Source: Candidatus Nanopelagicales bacterium (GTDB taxonomy: Bacteria; Actinomycetota; Actinomycetes; S36-B12). From it: a DNA stretch of 64,000 bases. Position numbers and translations under genes: made by a program. Below the pieces are notes generated by a model. The model worked only from the letters and a program-made list of their open reading frames with translations, was not told where the DNA came from and did no database searches. Numbering within the stretch: the stretch's first letter is position 1; each line of letters starts with the position of its first letter. The stretch lies in contig JAQTZL010000002.1 of NCBI GenBank assembly GCA_028687755.1, forward strand, positions 212,459-276,458, given 5' to 3'. Positions 53,767-62,064 of the stretch are shown here, one piece after another.

Positions 53767-56757
53767 ATGGAATTCAAATTTGATGCCCATCAGCAGTATC
53801 AGCAGGACGCCGTTGCTGCTGTAGTAGACCTGTTCGACGGTCAGCCCGCTGATGCCTCCGCGCTGGAAGCAACCCTGCATGGTGTTGTGCCCGACTCTGG
53901 TGACCAGCTCAGTGCCTTCGAGATTGCCAGCGAGGTCGGTGCGGTCGGTAATAACCTGCTGCTCGACGACGAAGCCATCCTTCAGAACTTGCAAGTCGTG
54001 CAGGACCGCAACGGCCTCGAAGTCGTCGGTGAACTGGCGGGTGGTGCTCTCGATTTCGACATCGAGATGGAGACGGGCACGGGCAAGACCTACGTCTATT
54101 TACGCACCATTTTCGAATTGGCCAAGCGCTATAACTTCACCAAGTTCGTGATACTCGTACCGAGCGTTGCCGTCAAGGAGGGTGTGACCACCAGCATCAA
54201 GTTGATGACTAAGCATTTCCAAGACCTCTACGCCACACCTTTCGACGCCACCGTCTACTCGGGCAGTAGTGCCGAGGAGGTTCAGCCATTCGCTACGTCC
54301 ACGAGCGTGCAGATCATGGTCATGACCATCGATTCGCTGCGTGGCGACAAGAACACTCGTGTGATCCACCAAACCCGAGACAAACTCAACGGCTTGCGTC
54401 CCATCGACTACCTGCGTGCGACCCACCCAGTGGTCATCATGGACGAGCCGCAGAATATGGAGTCCCTGCTTAGCCAGTCCGCCGTGGGCGAGCTCAGCCC
54501 ACTCTGCACACTTCGCTACTCGGCAACACACCGCAAGACCCGCAATGTCGTCTACCGACTTGATCCGGTCGATGCCCACGACCTTGGCTTGGTCAAGCAG
54601 ATCGTGGTAGCCGAAGCACTGCAGCATGGAGCCGACGCTGGCCAGTACATAAAGCTCGCCTCGGTCAAGAACGACAAGGGCTTCGCTGCTCGGATGGAAC
54701 TGGCTTGTCGCAAGGAATCCGATGGCTCAATCGAGCGCAAGACCGTCAGCATTAAGAATGGCCAAGACTTGGCCGTGGTGACCGGCAACGCTGCCTATGA
54801 GGGCTGGCGGGTCAACGAGCTGACCATCGAGCCGGAAGCGGTAGAAATATTTCCATATGGTTGGCTCCAGGCCGGTGAGACCATTGGTGGCTCCAATCAC
54901 GCGATCTACCGCGAGATGATTCGCGAAACGATTCGTGAGCACTTCCGCAAAGAATCGCGGCTCCGCGAACAGGGCATCAAGGTGCTCAGCTTGTTCTTCG
55001 TAGACAAGGTCGCGAGTTTCCTCGGCGAGGGCTACAACAACGACACCGCAGACGGGCCGTTTGTGCAGTGGTTCGACGAGATCATGAATGAAGAGCGCAC
55101 CAAGAACCCGATGTGGGGCGAACTGCTACCGGGCGATGCTGTCGACTATCGCCGTGCATACTTCGCCTCCATCAAGGGCAAGAAGGGTGCGCCCGACACC
55201 TATACCGACACCAGCGGCGCGTCCAAGACCGACGACGACGCCTACGACTTGATCATGCGCGACAAGGCTCGCCTGCTTGACCAGAACGAACCTGTGCGGT
55301 TCATCTTTAGCCACTCCGCCCTCCGCGAAGGCTGGGACAACCCCAACGTTTTCCAGATCTGTGCGCTGCGCGAGATGGGCGAAGCCGCTGAGCGTCGTCA
55401 GACCATTGGTCGCGGATTGCGTCTGCCTGTCAATCAGTCCGGCGAGCGCGTGCCCGACCAAGGAATCGCCCAGCTGACTGTGGTGGCCAACGAGTCTTAC
55501 CGAGAGTTCGCTGACAGTCTGCAGAAGGAATACACCGCCTCCGGCGTGAGCATCGGGCTGGTGCGACCTGGAGAGTTTGCCAAGATCATCGTTACATCGA
55601 CAGCAGAAGACGGTCTTGAGAAACTGCTGGGCTTCAACAACTCCAAACTCATCTGGGACGAACTTCTGGCCAAGGGAATGGTCGACAAGGAAGGCCGGGT
55701 GACGGCCAATTACCGTCCCGAAACCCTGGGCTTCACGCTCGGACTGTCCCTACCGACACCGTCTGATTTCTTCTGGCCACAGGAAGATGAGATTCGGGTA
55801 GTGCTCGACAAATGCAAGATCGAGCGTTTTGTGAAGCAACAGCGCAAACGGCGCACGCGCACCCTCAACAAGGAGATCTACACCACGCCTGAGTTCGAGG
55901 ACTTCTGGCGCACCATCGCTCAGCGCACCACCTACCGCGTGGCTCTCAATCGGGATGAAGTCATCGATAGCGCAGTCAATAGGATCAAGATTGAACAACC
56001 CATTCCACCGCTACGAGTCCAGGTCACTCGCGCTGGCGTGAAACTCGTGCGTGGTGGCACCAAGACCAACGAGACCGCTTCGCGGTCTGCCGAGCTGTCG
56101 GGGGCCTATCAACTTCCGGACATAATCGGCGAACTGCAGGAAACCACCTCGCTCACTCGCAAGACGCTGGTTGATGTCTTGACTCGCTCCGGCAAGCTGG
56201 GGGAATTCATCGGCAACCCCAACGACTTCATTGCAATGGTCAAGCGCAACCTTCAGAACGTACTCGCCGCTGCCGTGGTCGAGGGCCTGCAGTACGAGAA
56301 GATCGGCGGCTACGTCTATGAGCTTCGTGAGTTGCAAAAGGACGGACTGGAGGAACGCGACCTGTTCGTCGACAGGCTGTACGAGGTTCAGAACAAGCAG
56401 AAGACCGACTTTGACTACATCCAGATCGACTCCGATGGTGCCGATGCGCCGGAACGTCAGTTCGCCGAACTACTCGACTCCCGGGAGGACGTCAAACTGT
56501 TTATGAAGCTGCCCGACAAGTTCAAGATCGACACGCCTGTCGGTAACTACAACCCGGACTGGGCAATCATCAAACAGGTAGATGGCAAGGACCGCATCTA
56601 CATTATCCGTGAGACCAAGAGCACGCTCGACGAGAGCAAGCGCCGCCCCACCGAGAACGCCAAGATCAAGGCCGCTGCCAAACACTTCGAAGCTATCGGC
56701 ATCGGCGCCGAGGCCGTCGACTACGCCGTTGGTGTTCCCGGGAATTGGGACTTGTGA
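53767..56757 (+). CDS. type III-like restriction subunit Res, helicase-endonuclease
   Basis: A 996-residue protein combining SF2 ATPase and nuclease. Walker A METGTGKT is at 101-108, the DExx box is DEPQ at 226-229, then SATHR (motif III) and QTIGRGLRLP (motif VI). The C-terminal PD-(D/E)xK site is D931 in YNPDW, then E949-T-K951 in IIRETKS, the classical type III cleavage motif. The ATG at 53767 lies one base after the Mod stop; an earlier start would run inside mod. With Mod it should form a nucleoside-triphosphate-dependent restriction complex. Confidence 0.92.
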   Translation: MEFKFDAHQQYQQDAVAAVVDLFDGQPADASALEATLHGVVPDSGDQLSAFEIASEVGAVGNNLLLDDEAILQNLQVVQDRNGLEVVGELAGGALDFDIEMETGTGKTYVYLRTIFELAKRYNFTKFVILVPSVAVKEGVTTSIKLMTKHFQDLYATPFDATVYSGSSAEEVQPFATSTSVQIMVMTIDSLRGDKNTRVIHQTRDKLNGLRPIDYLRATHPVVIMDEPQNMESLLSQSAVGELSPLCTLRYSATHRKTRNVVYRLDPVDAHDLGLVKQIVVAEALQHGADAGQYIKLASVKNDKGFAARMELACRKESDGSIERKTVSIKNGQDLAVVTGNAAYEGWRVNELTIEPEAVEIFPYGWLQAGETIGGSNHAIYREMIRETIREHFRKESRLREQGIKVLSLFFVDKVASFLGEGYNNDTADGPFVQWFDEIMNEERTKNPMWGELLPGDAVDYRRAYFASIKGKKGAPDTYTDTSGASKTDDDAYDLIMRDKARLLDQNEPVRFIFSHSALREGWDNPNVFQICALREMGEAAERRQTIGRGLRLPVNQSGERVPDQGIAQLTVVANESYREFADSLQKEYTASGVSIGLVRPGEFAKIIVTSTAEDGLEKLLGFNNSKLIWDELLAKGMVDKEGRVTANYRPETLGFTLGLSLPTPSDFFWPQEDEIRVVLDKCKIERFVKQQRKRRTRTLNKEIYTTPEFEDFWRTIAQRTTYRVALNRDEVIDSAVNRIKIEQPIPPLRVQVTRAGVKLVRGGTKTNETASRSAELSGAYQLPDIIGELQETTSLTRKTLVDVLTRSGKLGEFIGNPNDFIAMVKRNLQNVLAAAVVEGLQYEKIGGYVYELRELQKDGLEERDLFVDRLYEVQNKQKTDFDYIQIDSDGADAPERQFAELLDSREDVKLFMKLPDKFKIDTPVGNYNPDWAIIKQVDGKDRIYIIRETKSTLDESKRRPTENAKIKAAAKHFEAIGIGAEAVDYAVGVPGNWDL

Positions 56758-56933
56758 TGGACGACCTGGAGCAATGCTTACCGGAATGGTCAACGAGTGG
56801 AGACGATTTGAGCCGGGCTCGGCCTCGATCTCCCTTCAAGGACGCGCACGGAGAGAAGTTAGAGCGAGCTCACATTCGCATTGACGAGTTGCTCGAACGT
56901 GCGCTTGGCCCGAGGGCTGGAGGCAGGTTGTGA
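56757..56933 (+). CDS. 58-residue charged protein between Res and the nuclease-like gene
   Basis: The ATG at 56757 overlaps the Res stop (TGATG), and the TGA at 56931-56933 overlaps the next GTG (GTGA). The peptide is highly charged, begins MDDLEQCLPEWST and ends in a helical RIDELLERALGPRAGG. Overlaps at both ends favour a real gene. I do not recognise a family; an adaptor or antitoxin-like role is only speculation. Confidence 0.55.
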   Translation: MDDLEQCLPEWSTSGDDLSRARPRSPFKDAHGEKLERAHIRIDELLERALGPRAGGRL

Positions 56934-58396
56934 ACGGCGACCTGTACTTCTCGCAGATCTTCAAGAGCGATCCTGAAGTGTTGGAGTCATACGGTGCTCT
57001 CGACGTGAGCCTGCTATCAGACTTGCCACTCTTTATCGACCCATTCCTGCTGTTTCACAGCGATAAAACGAATTATCAGCAACTTCATGAGGACATCATC
57101 AAGTACCTCACCTTCCTGCGAGACAAGGCGAGCACTGGCCTTAATCCAGGGCTGATCAGGAACCTCTATCGCTTCCAAGAGGTCAAGCAGAATTGGCTCG
57201 GCTTTACTTATCTTGGAAATAGCGGTCATGGTCTCGGAGACGACTTTGCGAAGGCTCTCCATGAGGCTCTTAGTTCCATTCTCGCTACCTTCGGCAGCGA
57301 GACCATTACGCATGGCCCGCACTTGGAGAAGCTGACTCTCATCAAAGAGGGCGTTGGACGTGACAACATCAGCGACTTCACCACTAACCTCATCAAGGGC
57401 TTCTTACTCGAGTACACCCAGACGTTCGCTCGCGAGCACCTAGCCGATGAGTACTGCGACAATTTCAGCGTGACCCGAGCGGTGTTCAATTACGCCACCG
57501 AGGCTTGGGCCACCAAGACGTACTACCTGCCGAAGTTCAATGGCGACTTTGTCCTACTCACGCCGACCGACATCCTGACGCGCGATGACACATGGATTAG
57601 CCGCAGCGACATGCTTGGCAAGTTCGACCGCCTTCCCGAGTCGATTTCAGATGATCAACTTCGGGCGCAGATCAACAACTACTTCGGGTCTCGTCTCGGT
57701 GATCGGCCTTCCAAGAAGGAGCGAGATGCTGCGGCGGCAGCGACCATTAGAGAGTTTCCCGACCTCGTCGACCGCTATATACGCATCCAAGAGGATGATG
57801 GCGATAAGGCCGTCAGCGCCAGTAATGACAAGCGTGTTGAGACGCAGGCTCTGCTTGTTCACATGGTCAAACAGGTCGTTGCCGACTCTGGCATGGCCCG
57901 CGTCCTCTCACAGGGAGGACTGAACAGCTATCAGGATGCCGTGCAGCGCGTACTCGGGTTTAAGCAGTATGTCGAAAACCAAGACGGCTGGAAGCTCATC
58001 AACAAGCCCGGACAGTTGAAGCCGTTCTCCCGCGAGAGCGACGTCCAGTTGTTCTTTGGTCTCATCTTCTTCGGTACCGCTTTCGACATCAACCGCGAGC
58101 CAAACAACGGGCGCGGCCCAGTCGACTTCAAGGTAAGCATGGGCGCTGCCGACAAGACATTGATTGAATTTAAGCTTGCGAGTAACAGTCAGCTCAAGAG
58201 GAACCTGCAAAAACAGATAGAGATCTACGAGAAGGCAAATGGCACCCGCACCTCCGTGAAGGTCATCATTTGCTACACAGAGCAAGACCAGGTGCGTGTT
58301 GCGGCAATCCTTGATGAATTGAAACTTTCGAATGAGGAGTCAGTTGTCGTCATCGATGCTCGCTCAGACAACAAGCAGTCAGGGTCGAAGGCATAG
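56930..58396 (+). CDS. 488-residue protein with C-terminal PD-(D/E)xK nuclease signature
   Basis: An uncharacterised protein. The N-terminal 350 residues are alpha/beta with no motif I know (starts MNGDLYFSQIFKSDPEVLESYGALDV). Near the C-terminus GRGPVDFKV gives D399, followed 14 residues later by E413-F-K415 in TLIEFKLAS, then a helix with Q and K residues (LQKQIEIYEKA) and a beta strand (VKVIICYT). This is the strand-helix layout of a PD-(D/E)xK nuclease core. GTG at 56930 overlaps the preceding stop. It would give the operon a second nuclease beside Res. Confidence 0.7.
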   Translation: MNGDLYFSQIFKSDPEVLESYGALDVSLLSDLPLFIDPFLLFHSDKTNYQQLHEDIIKYLTFLRDKASTGLNPGLIRNLYRFQEVKQNWLGFTYLGNSGHGLGDDFAKALHEALSSILATFGSETITHGPHLEKLTLIKEGVGRDNISDFTTNLIKGFLLEYTQTFAREHLADEYCDNFSVTRAVFNYATEAWATKTYYLPKFNGDFVLLTPTDILTRDDTWISRSDMLGKFDRLPESISDDQLRAQINNYFGSRLGDRPSKKERDAAAAATIREFPDLVDRYIRIQEDDGDKAVSASNDKRVETQALLVHMVKQVVADSGMARVLSQGGLNSYQDAVQRVLGFKQYVENQDGWKLINKPGQLKPFSRESDVQLFFGLIFFGTAFDINREPNNGRGPVDFKVSMGAADKTLIEFKLASNSQLKRNLQKQIEIYEKANGTRTSVKVIICYTEQDQVRVAAILDELKLSNEESVVVIDARSDNKQSGSKA

Positions 58397-58398
58397 TG

Positions 58399-58494
58399 AT
58401 GGATTCAGCAAAGCGAGCTTCAAAGCAACGAGTGGACTCCCGCCTGCGCGAGTGCTTGACACGACTCTGTTGCCTGAGCGCTGGAGGTTACTAG
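58399..58494 (+). CDS. 31-residue bridging reading frame
   Basis: The ATG at 58399 is two bases after the nuclease-like stop; the TAG at 58492-58494 shares its G with the ATPase GTG. The frame also contains the GGAGGT that serves the ATPase. The basic, cysteine-containing peptide (MDSAKRASKQ...) has no recognisable fold. It may only be a coupling frame. Confidence 0.3.
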   Translation: MDSAKRASKQRVDSRLRECLTRLCCLSAGGY

Positions 58495-61061
58495 TGACAC
58501 TTGCGCAAGATCTTGTTTCATGGGTGAACGAGCGACCCGACTGGCAGAAGGCCGCGATTGCCAGGTTTTGCCGAAATGAGGAGTACTCCAGCGACGAGCT
58601 ATCTGCTCTCACCGACCAGCTGGTCGCGGGTACGGTTTCTGCGGCGCCCGACATCACCGTGGACGACATCCCAGGAGCATCCAGTTCAGGTGCCCGAGTG
58701 GTACTTAGTGCTCTGCGCGACGTAGTTGGCGTTAACGCGCTGCTATTGAACCAGAACCTCACCTTCGCAGACGGCGGTCTCACGGTAATCTACGGCGACA
58801 ATGCCAGCGGCAAATCTGGCTATGCGAGGTTGCTCCGCGAGGCTGTCACTGCGCGTGTGAAGGGCGATCTCCTCGGTGACGTCTTCTCTGAAGGCGAAGC
58901 GGAGCAAGCGGCGACCGTGGACTACAAGGTCGGCGATCAATCGCATGCGTGGGCGTTGGGTGACGATCAAGCACAGGAACTTACCTCGGTTCGATTCTAC
59001 GACGTGGATTGCGGAGACGACTACATATCGAAGGCTGCGGAGATCACCTATCGGCCGTATACCTTGACGTTGCTGGATCGTCTACAGGCTCTCTGTCGTG
59101 AGTTGCAGGCGGAGCTTGATCGAAGACTCGCATCAAACCAGCAAGCCCATCCTGACTTGCCGGAGCTGGAGGAAGGAACAGCTGCTGCGACGTTCATCGA
59201 TGGACTGAGCAAGGACACGACAACAGAAGCGATCGCCGTAGCTGCCAAGCTGACGGACGACCACACCGAACGCCTTGCTGCCAAACTGCAAGAGAACGTA
59301 CGCCTGAGTGCAAGCAATCCGAACACCGAGAAGGCTCGCCTCAGCGGCATTGCCGCTAACTGGGTGTGCGTGAAGAACCACATTGACGAATTGGCAAGTA
59401 TTGTCACGCAGACTGCTCTGGACGCCGTTGTCTCTGCCAAGAACGCTGCCGCCGATCTACTCAAGGCAGCCCAGATCGCCTCAGCTGAGCAGTTCAAGGC
59501 CGAGCCCCTTGAGGGTGTCGGTTCAGAGACGTGGCGGGCTCTCTGGAGTGCAGCCAGGGAGTTCTCGGCTGCTGACGCTTATCACGATCACGAGTTCCCC
59601 AATACGGATGCTGATGCGGTCTGCGTTCTCTGTCAGCAGCCGCTCTCCGAGGAGGGAGCGGATCGACTGACCCGCTTCCAGAGTTTCGTAGCCGACACCA
59701 CCTCCCGCGATGCGGACATCGCCGACGGGAAAATGACCGAGTTGCGGTCTGTATATGTAGCGCTTCAGACAGTCCCAAGCGCGGTAACGGAGTCCTTGGC
59801 GAGGCTGCAGGCTGACGGCGAAAACGTCGAAACATCCAGACTGTGGGTCGCATCTGCCACGGAAGTGACCGCCAAAGTCGTGAAGTGGATCGACGGTTTG
59901 CTTGAAGCGATGCCGAGCCCAGCGTCGGCAGCACAGACCGAGGCGATTGAAATGCGACGCCAGGCCGCTGCAGCCGCTGCGGAGGCGATCGATGCTGAGA
60001 CGTTCAACGCAACGCTGACAGGACTGCAGTCTGAGATTGCAGAACTCAAGGCTCGCGGTGGCCTGTCGGCTGCGTCGAGGAGCGTAGAGCAGGCAATCGC
60101 TAGCCTCAAGGATCGAGACAAGTTGGATGCAGCCAAGCGGCAGACGCTGACGACCGGCATCACACAGAAGGCGACAGACCTCACGACTACTTATGTAACG
60201 GCTATCGCTCGTGACCAGTTCACGCGCGAGGCCGAGCGTCTCGACCTTCAGCGAATCACGTTGAACCCCGTTCGGGGACGTCACACTTCCACACTCGAGC
60301 ATCAGCCAGAGCTGCTGGGTGCAACTATCCGCGTGAGTGTGACGGAGGTATTCAGTGAGGGCGAACAGACGGCTTTGGGGCTGGCGGGCTTCCTCACCGA
60401 GGTGCATCTCGATGAGTCCAAGTCCGCAGTCATCTTCGATGACCCAGTTTCGTCGCTGGACGCTGGGCGACGCTCCAAGGTCGCGAAGCGCCTCGTCGAA
60501 CTAGCGACGGAGCGACAGGTGGTCGTGTTCACTCACGAGATCACCTTCGTCAACGAGCTGATGAGGAAAGCCAAGAATCAGTCGCAGGGCCTCACCCCGA
60601 GGTCAATCCAGCGATCGGGTGACAAGCCCGGAAAGGTGTCAGACAAGTTCCCTTGGCAAGCACAGGATGTTCCACAAAGGGTCAACGAACTCCAAGTCGA
60701 TCTCGCTCGCATCAAGCGAGAGAAACCGAACATGGATGACGAGGAGTACACCAAGCAGGTGTGCTTATGGGCTGGCCGTCTCTCCGAGACCTGGGAGCGC
60801 GCTGTAAACTTGGAGATCGTGAATCAGCTCGTTGACCGCGGTATGAATAAGGTCCAGCCGCTGATGCTCAAGATTCTCCCCAAGTTCGACCAAACTGACC
60901 ACGATGAGTTCCAGAACGGATATTCCCAGGTGTCGAGTTGGGCAGCGCGACACGACAACGCGCCCGAGGAGAACTACCAGGCACCTACTGTTGACGAGCT
61001 TGAAGCCGAACTCGAACGACTCAAGACGTGGCACGGGCGCGTGAAGGGTTACAGGAACTAG
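58494..61061 (+). CDS. SMC/RecF-like AAA ATPase with CxxC motif
   Basis: An 855-residue ABC/SMC-type ATPase. The N-terminus (LVSWVNERPDWQKAAIARFC...) forms a small helical domain found on defence-island ATPases. Walker A GDNASGKS is at 101-108, the signature FSEGEQTALGLA starts at 620, and Walker B VIFDDPVSSLD is at 646-656. Between them lie long coiled coils interrupted by C377-V-L-C380, like a zinc hook. The C-terminal 150 residues (GRLSETWERAVNLEIVNQL...AARHDNAPEEN) form an unidentified helical domain that might be an effector. The start is GTG at 58494, six bases after GGAGG; an open upstream extension overlaps the previous gene. Its stop shares bases with the convergent HTH gene. Confidence 0.82.
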   Translation: MTLAQDLVSWVNERPDWQKAAIARFCRNEEYSSDELSALTDQLVAGTVSAAPDITVDDIPGASSSGARVVLSALRDVVGVNALLLNQNLTFADGGLTVIYGDNASGKSGYARLLREAVTARVKGDLLGDVFSEGEAEQAATVDYKVGDQSHAWALGDDQAQELTSVRFYDVDCGDDYISKAAEITYRPYTLTLLDRLQALCRELQAELDRRLASNQQAHPDLPELEEGTAAATFIDGLSKDTTTEAIAVAAKLTDDHTERLAAKLQENVRLSASNPNTEKARLSGIAANWVCVKNHIDELASIVTQTALDAVVSAKNAAADLLKAAQIASAEQFKAEPLEGVGSETWRALWSAAREFSAADAYHDHEFPNTDADAVCVLCQQPLSEEGADRLTRFQSFVADTTSRDADIADGKMTELRSVYVALQTVPSAVTESLARLQADGENVETSRLWVASATEVTAKVVKWIDGLLEAMPSPASAAQTEAIEMRRQAAAAAAEAIDAETFNATLTGLQSEIAELKARGGLSAASRSVEQAIASLKDRDKLDAAKRQTLTTGITQKATDLTTTYVTAIARDQFTREAERLDLQRITLNPVRGRHTSTLEHQPELLGATIRVSVTEVFSEGEQTALGLAGFLTEVHLDESKSAVIFDDPVSSLDAGRRSKVAKRLVELATERQVVVFTHEITFVNELMRKAKNQSQGLTPRSIQRSGDKPGKVSDKFPWQAQDVPQRVNELQVDLARIKREKPNMDDEEYTKQVCLWAGRLSETWERAVNLEIVNQLVDRGMNKVQPLMLKILPKFDQTDHDEFQNGYSQVSSWAARHDNAPEENYQAPTVDELEAELERLKTWHGRVKGYRN

Positions 61062-61510
61062 GCCAGGCCGACCTGGAGGTAGCGGTCGACCTTGGAGTGG
61101 GAGAAGCCGGTGCGCCGGGCGATCTCGCGTATTGGCGGCCCAAGGGAGTGCAACTCGGTGATCTGGGCTAGTAGGCCGACATCCAGGCGGAGTCTGCGGC
61201 TCCCGTCCAGCTCTACCCCTGCTCGCCGCAGAGTTGCGACTACGTTGCTGCGACTGCAACCTATCTCGGCCGCGAGCTCGTAGGTCGTGGCTCCTTCCGC
61301 GTACCTGGCTACCAGGCGTGTTACGTCGGCGTCAGTCAGCCACCTTGGGCGCTGGCGCAGCTCAGTGGCTACAGGTGCGTCAGAACCGCACAGCGGGGAT
61401 CTTTGGGGCTCTTCGGATGGCCAAGAGTCCCGTGCCCACAGAGGTCGCCATTTTTCTGCGTCACATATGCTCAGTGCCACCAAATTCCAAAAACTTTGAG
61501 ACGGTCCCAT
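61058..61510 (-). CDS. helix-turn-helix protein resembling a serine-recombinase C-terminus
   Basis: The convincing part is about the last 100 residues, with two helix-turn-helix units: LVARYAEGATTYELAAEIGCSRSNV and ITELHSLGPPIREIARRTGFSHSKV. Such double HTH segments occur as the tail of serine resolvases and as free-standing relics in actinobacterial islands. The first 50 residues look non-conserved and the true start is uncertain. The stop TAG (complement of CTA at 61058-61060) shares the palindromic CTAG with the ATPase stop. It may be a remnant of the element's recombinase or a regulator. Confidence 0.55.
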   Translation of the reverse strand: MGPSQSFWNLVALSICDAEKWRPLWARDSWPSEEPQRSPLCGSDAPVATELRQRPRWLTDADVTRLVARYAEGATTYELAAEIGCSRSNVVATLRRAGVELDGSRRLRLDVGLLAQITELHSLGPPIREIARRTGFSHSKVDRYLQVGLA

Positions 61511-61593
61511 CTTTTCAAGGTTATGTGTTCAGGTTTGGTAAAAAGGGCATCCCTCAGTTTTGTTTCAGGCGGGATGCGGCGCACAATGAATGG

Positions 61594-62010
61594 GTGACCC
61601 CATGGCTGACTGCGCATGTGATTGCTCGAGCGCTAGTGGTCATGATTGCGACCTTCGGTCTGGTCGGAATGCATCAGATGTCATCAACGGCTATGAGTCT
61701 TGAGTCCACAGCGGCAGCGAGCGGCCAGAAGCAGTTGTCTACTCACGAACTTCCAGGCATGACGTACTCGGCTAGTTCTGAGCATGAGTCAGAGCATTGT
61801 GACGATCAAGGCGCGACCAGTGATCATTCTTGCAATGCGATGACCCATGGTTGCGCATCAACAACCAATGCGGACTTCACCCTTCCGGCAAATACAGGCA
61901 ACTTCGTGACTGACATCTCAAAGTCCTGCATACGTGTTGGTGTTTTTGGAGTTGTCCAGGCTTGTGGAGATCCACCTGATCTCCATGCCCTTTCAATCTC
62001 ACGGACATAA
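61594..62010 (+). CDS. small His/Cys/Met-rich membrane protein, DUF6153-like
   Basis: A 138-residue protein with one N-terminal hydrophobic helix (about 8-23, ARALVVMIATFGLVGMHQM). An extracytoplasmic region rich in His, Cys and Met follows (EHESEHCDD, DHSCNAMTHGC), with further cysteines near the end, which reads PPDLHALSISRT. The overall plan and ending resemble DUF6153 proteins, often linked to copper genes. The GTG at 61594 may be translated without leader: TTGTTT-16-CACAAT (61560-61587) ends seven bases before it. Upstream sequence in the same frame is not convincing. It is 54 bases before the multicopper oxidase. Confidence 0.5.
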   Translation: MTPWLTAHVIARALVVMIATFGLVGMHQMSSTAMSLESTAAASGQKQLSTHELPGMTYSASSEHESEHCDDQGATSDHSCNAMTHGCASTTNADFTLPANTGNFVTDISKSCIRVGVFGVVQACGDPPDLHALSISRT

Positions 62011-62046
62011 CAGTCAGGCAATGCCTTTTCTGTTATTACCCATGTC

Positions 62047-62062
62047 TTTGAAAGGTTTCAAA
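62047..62062. promoter_or_regulatory. 16-base palindrome over the oxidase ribosome-binding site
   Basis: TTTGAAA-GG-TTTCAAA (62047-62062) is perfectly symmetric and ends two bases before the oxidase ATG. Its centre AAAGG is the likely Shine-Dalgarno sequence. It could be an operator or an RNA hairpin masking the site. Confidence 0.45.
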
Positions 62063-62064
62063 TA

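Noticed and set aside
48911..61061. DISARM or BREX assignment of the defence operon
   Set aside because: No DUF1998 or phospholipase D gene (DISARM core) and no PglZ, BrxC or BrxL-like gene is present; Mod and Res have type III features instead.
61234..61593. N-terminal extension of the small copper-linked protein back to 61234
   Set aside because: The extension overlaps the HTH gene on the opposite strand and reads as arginine-rich, non-membrane sequence; the signal-like helix begins after GTG 61594.
48450..62000. Attachment-site direct repeat of the tRNA-Ala 3' end
   Set aside because: I looked for GGTTCGAGTCC or CAGCTCCACCA to the right of the island and found no convincing copy, so no att sites are annotated.
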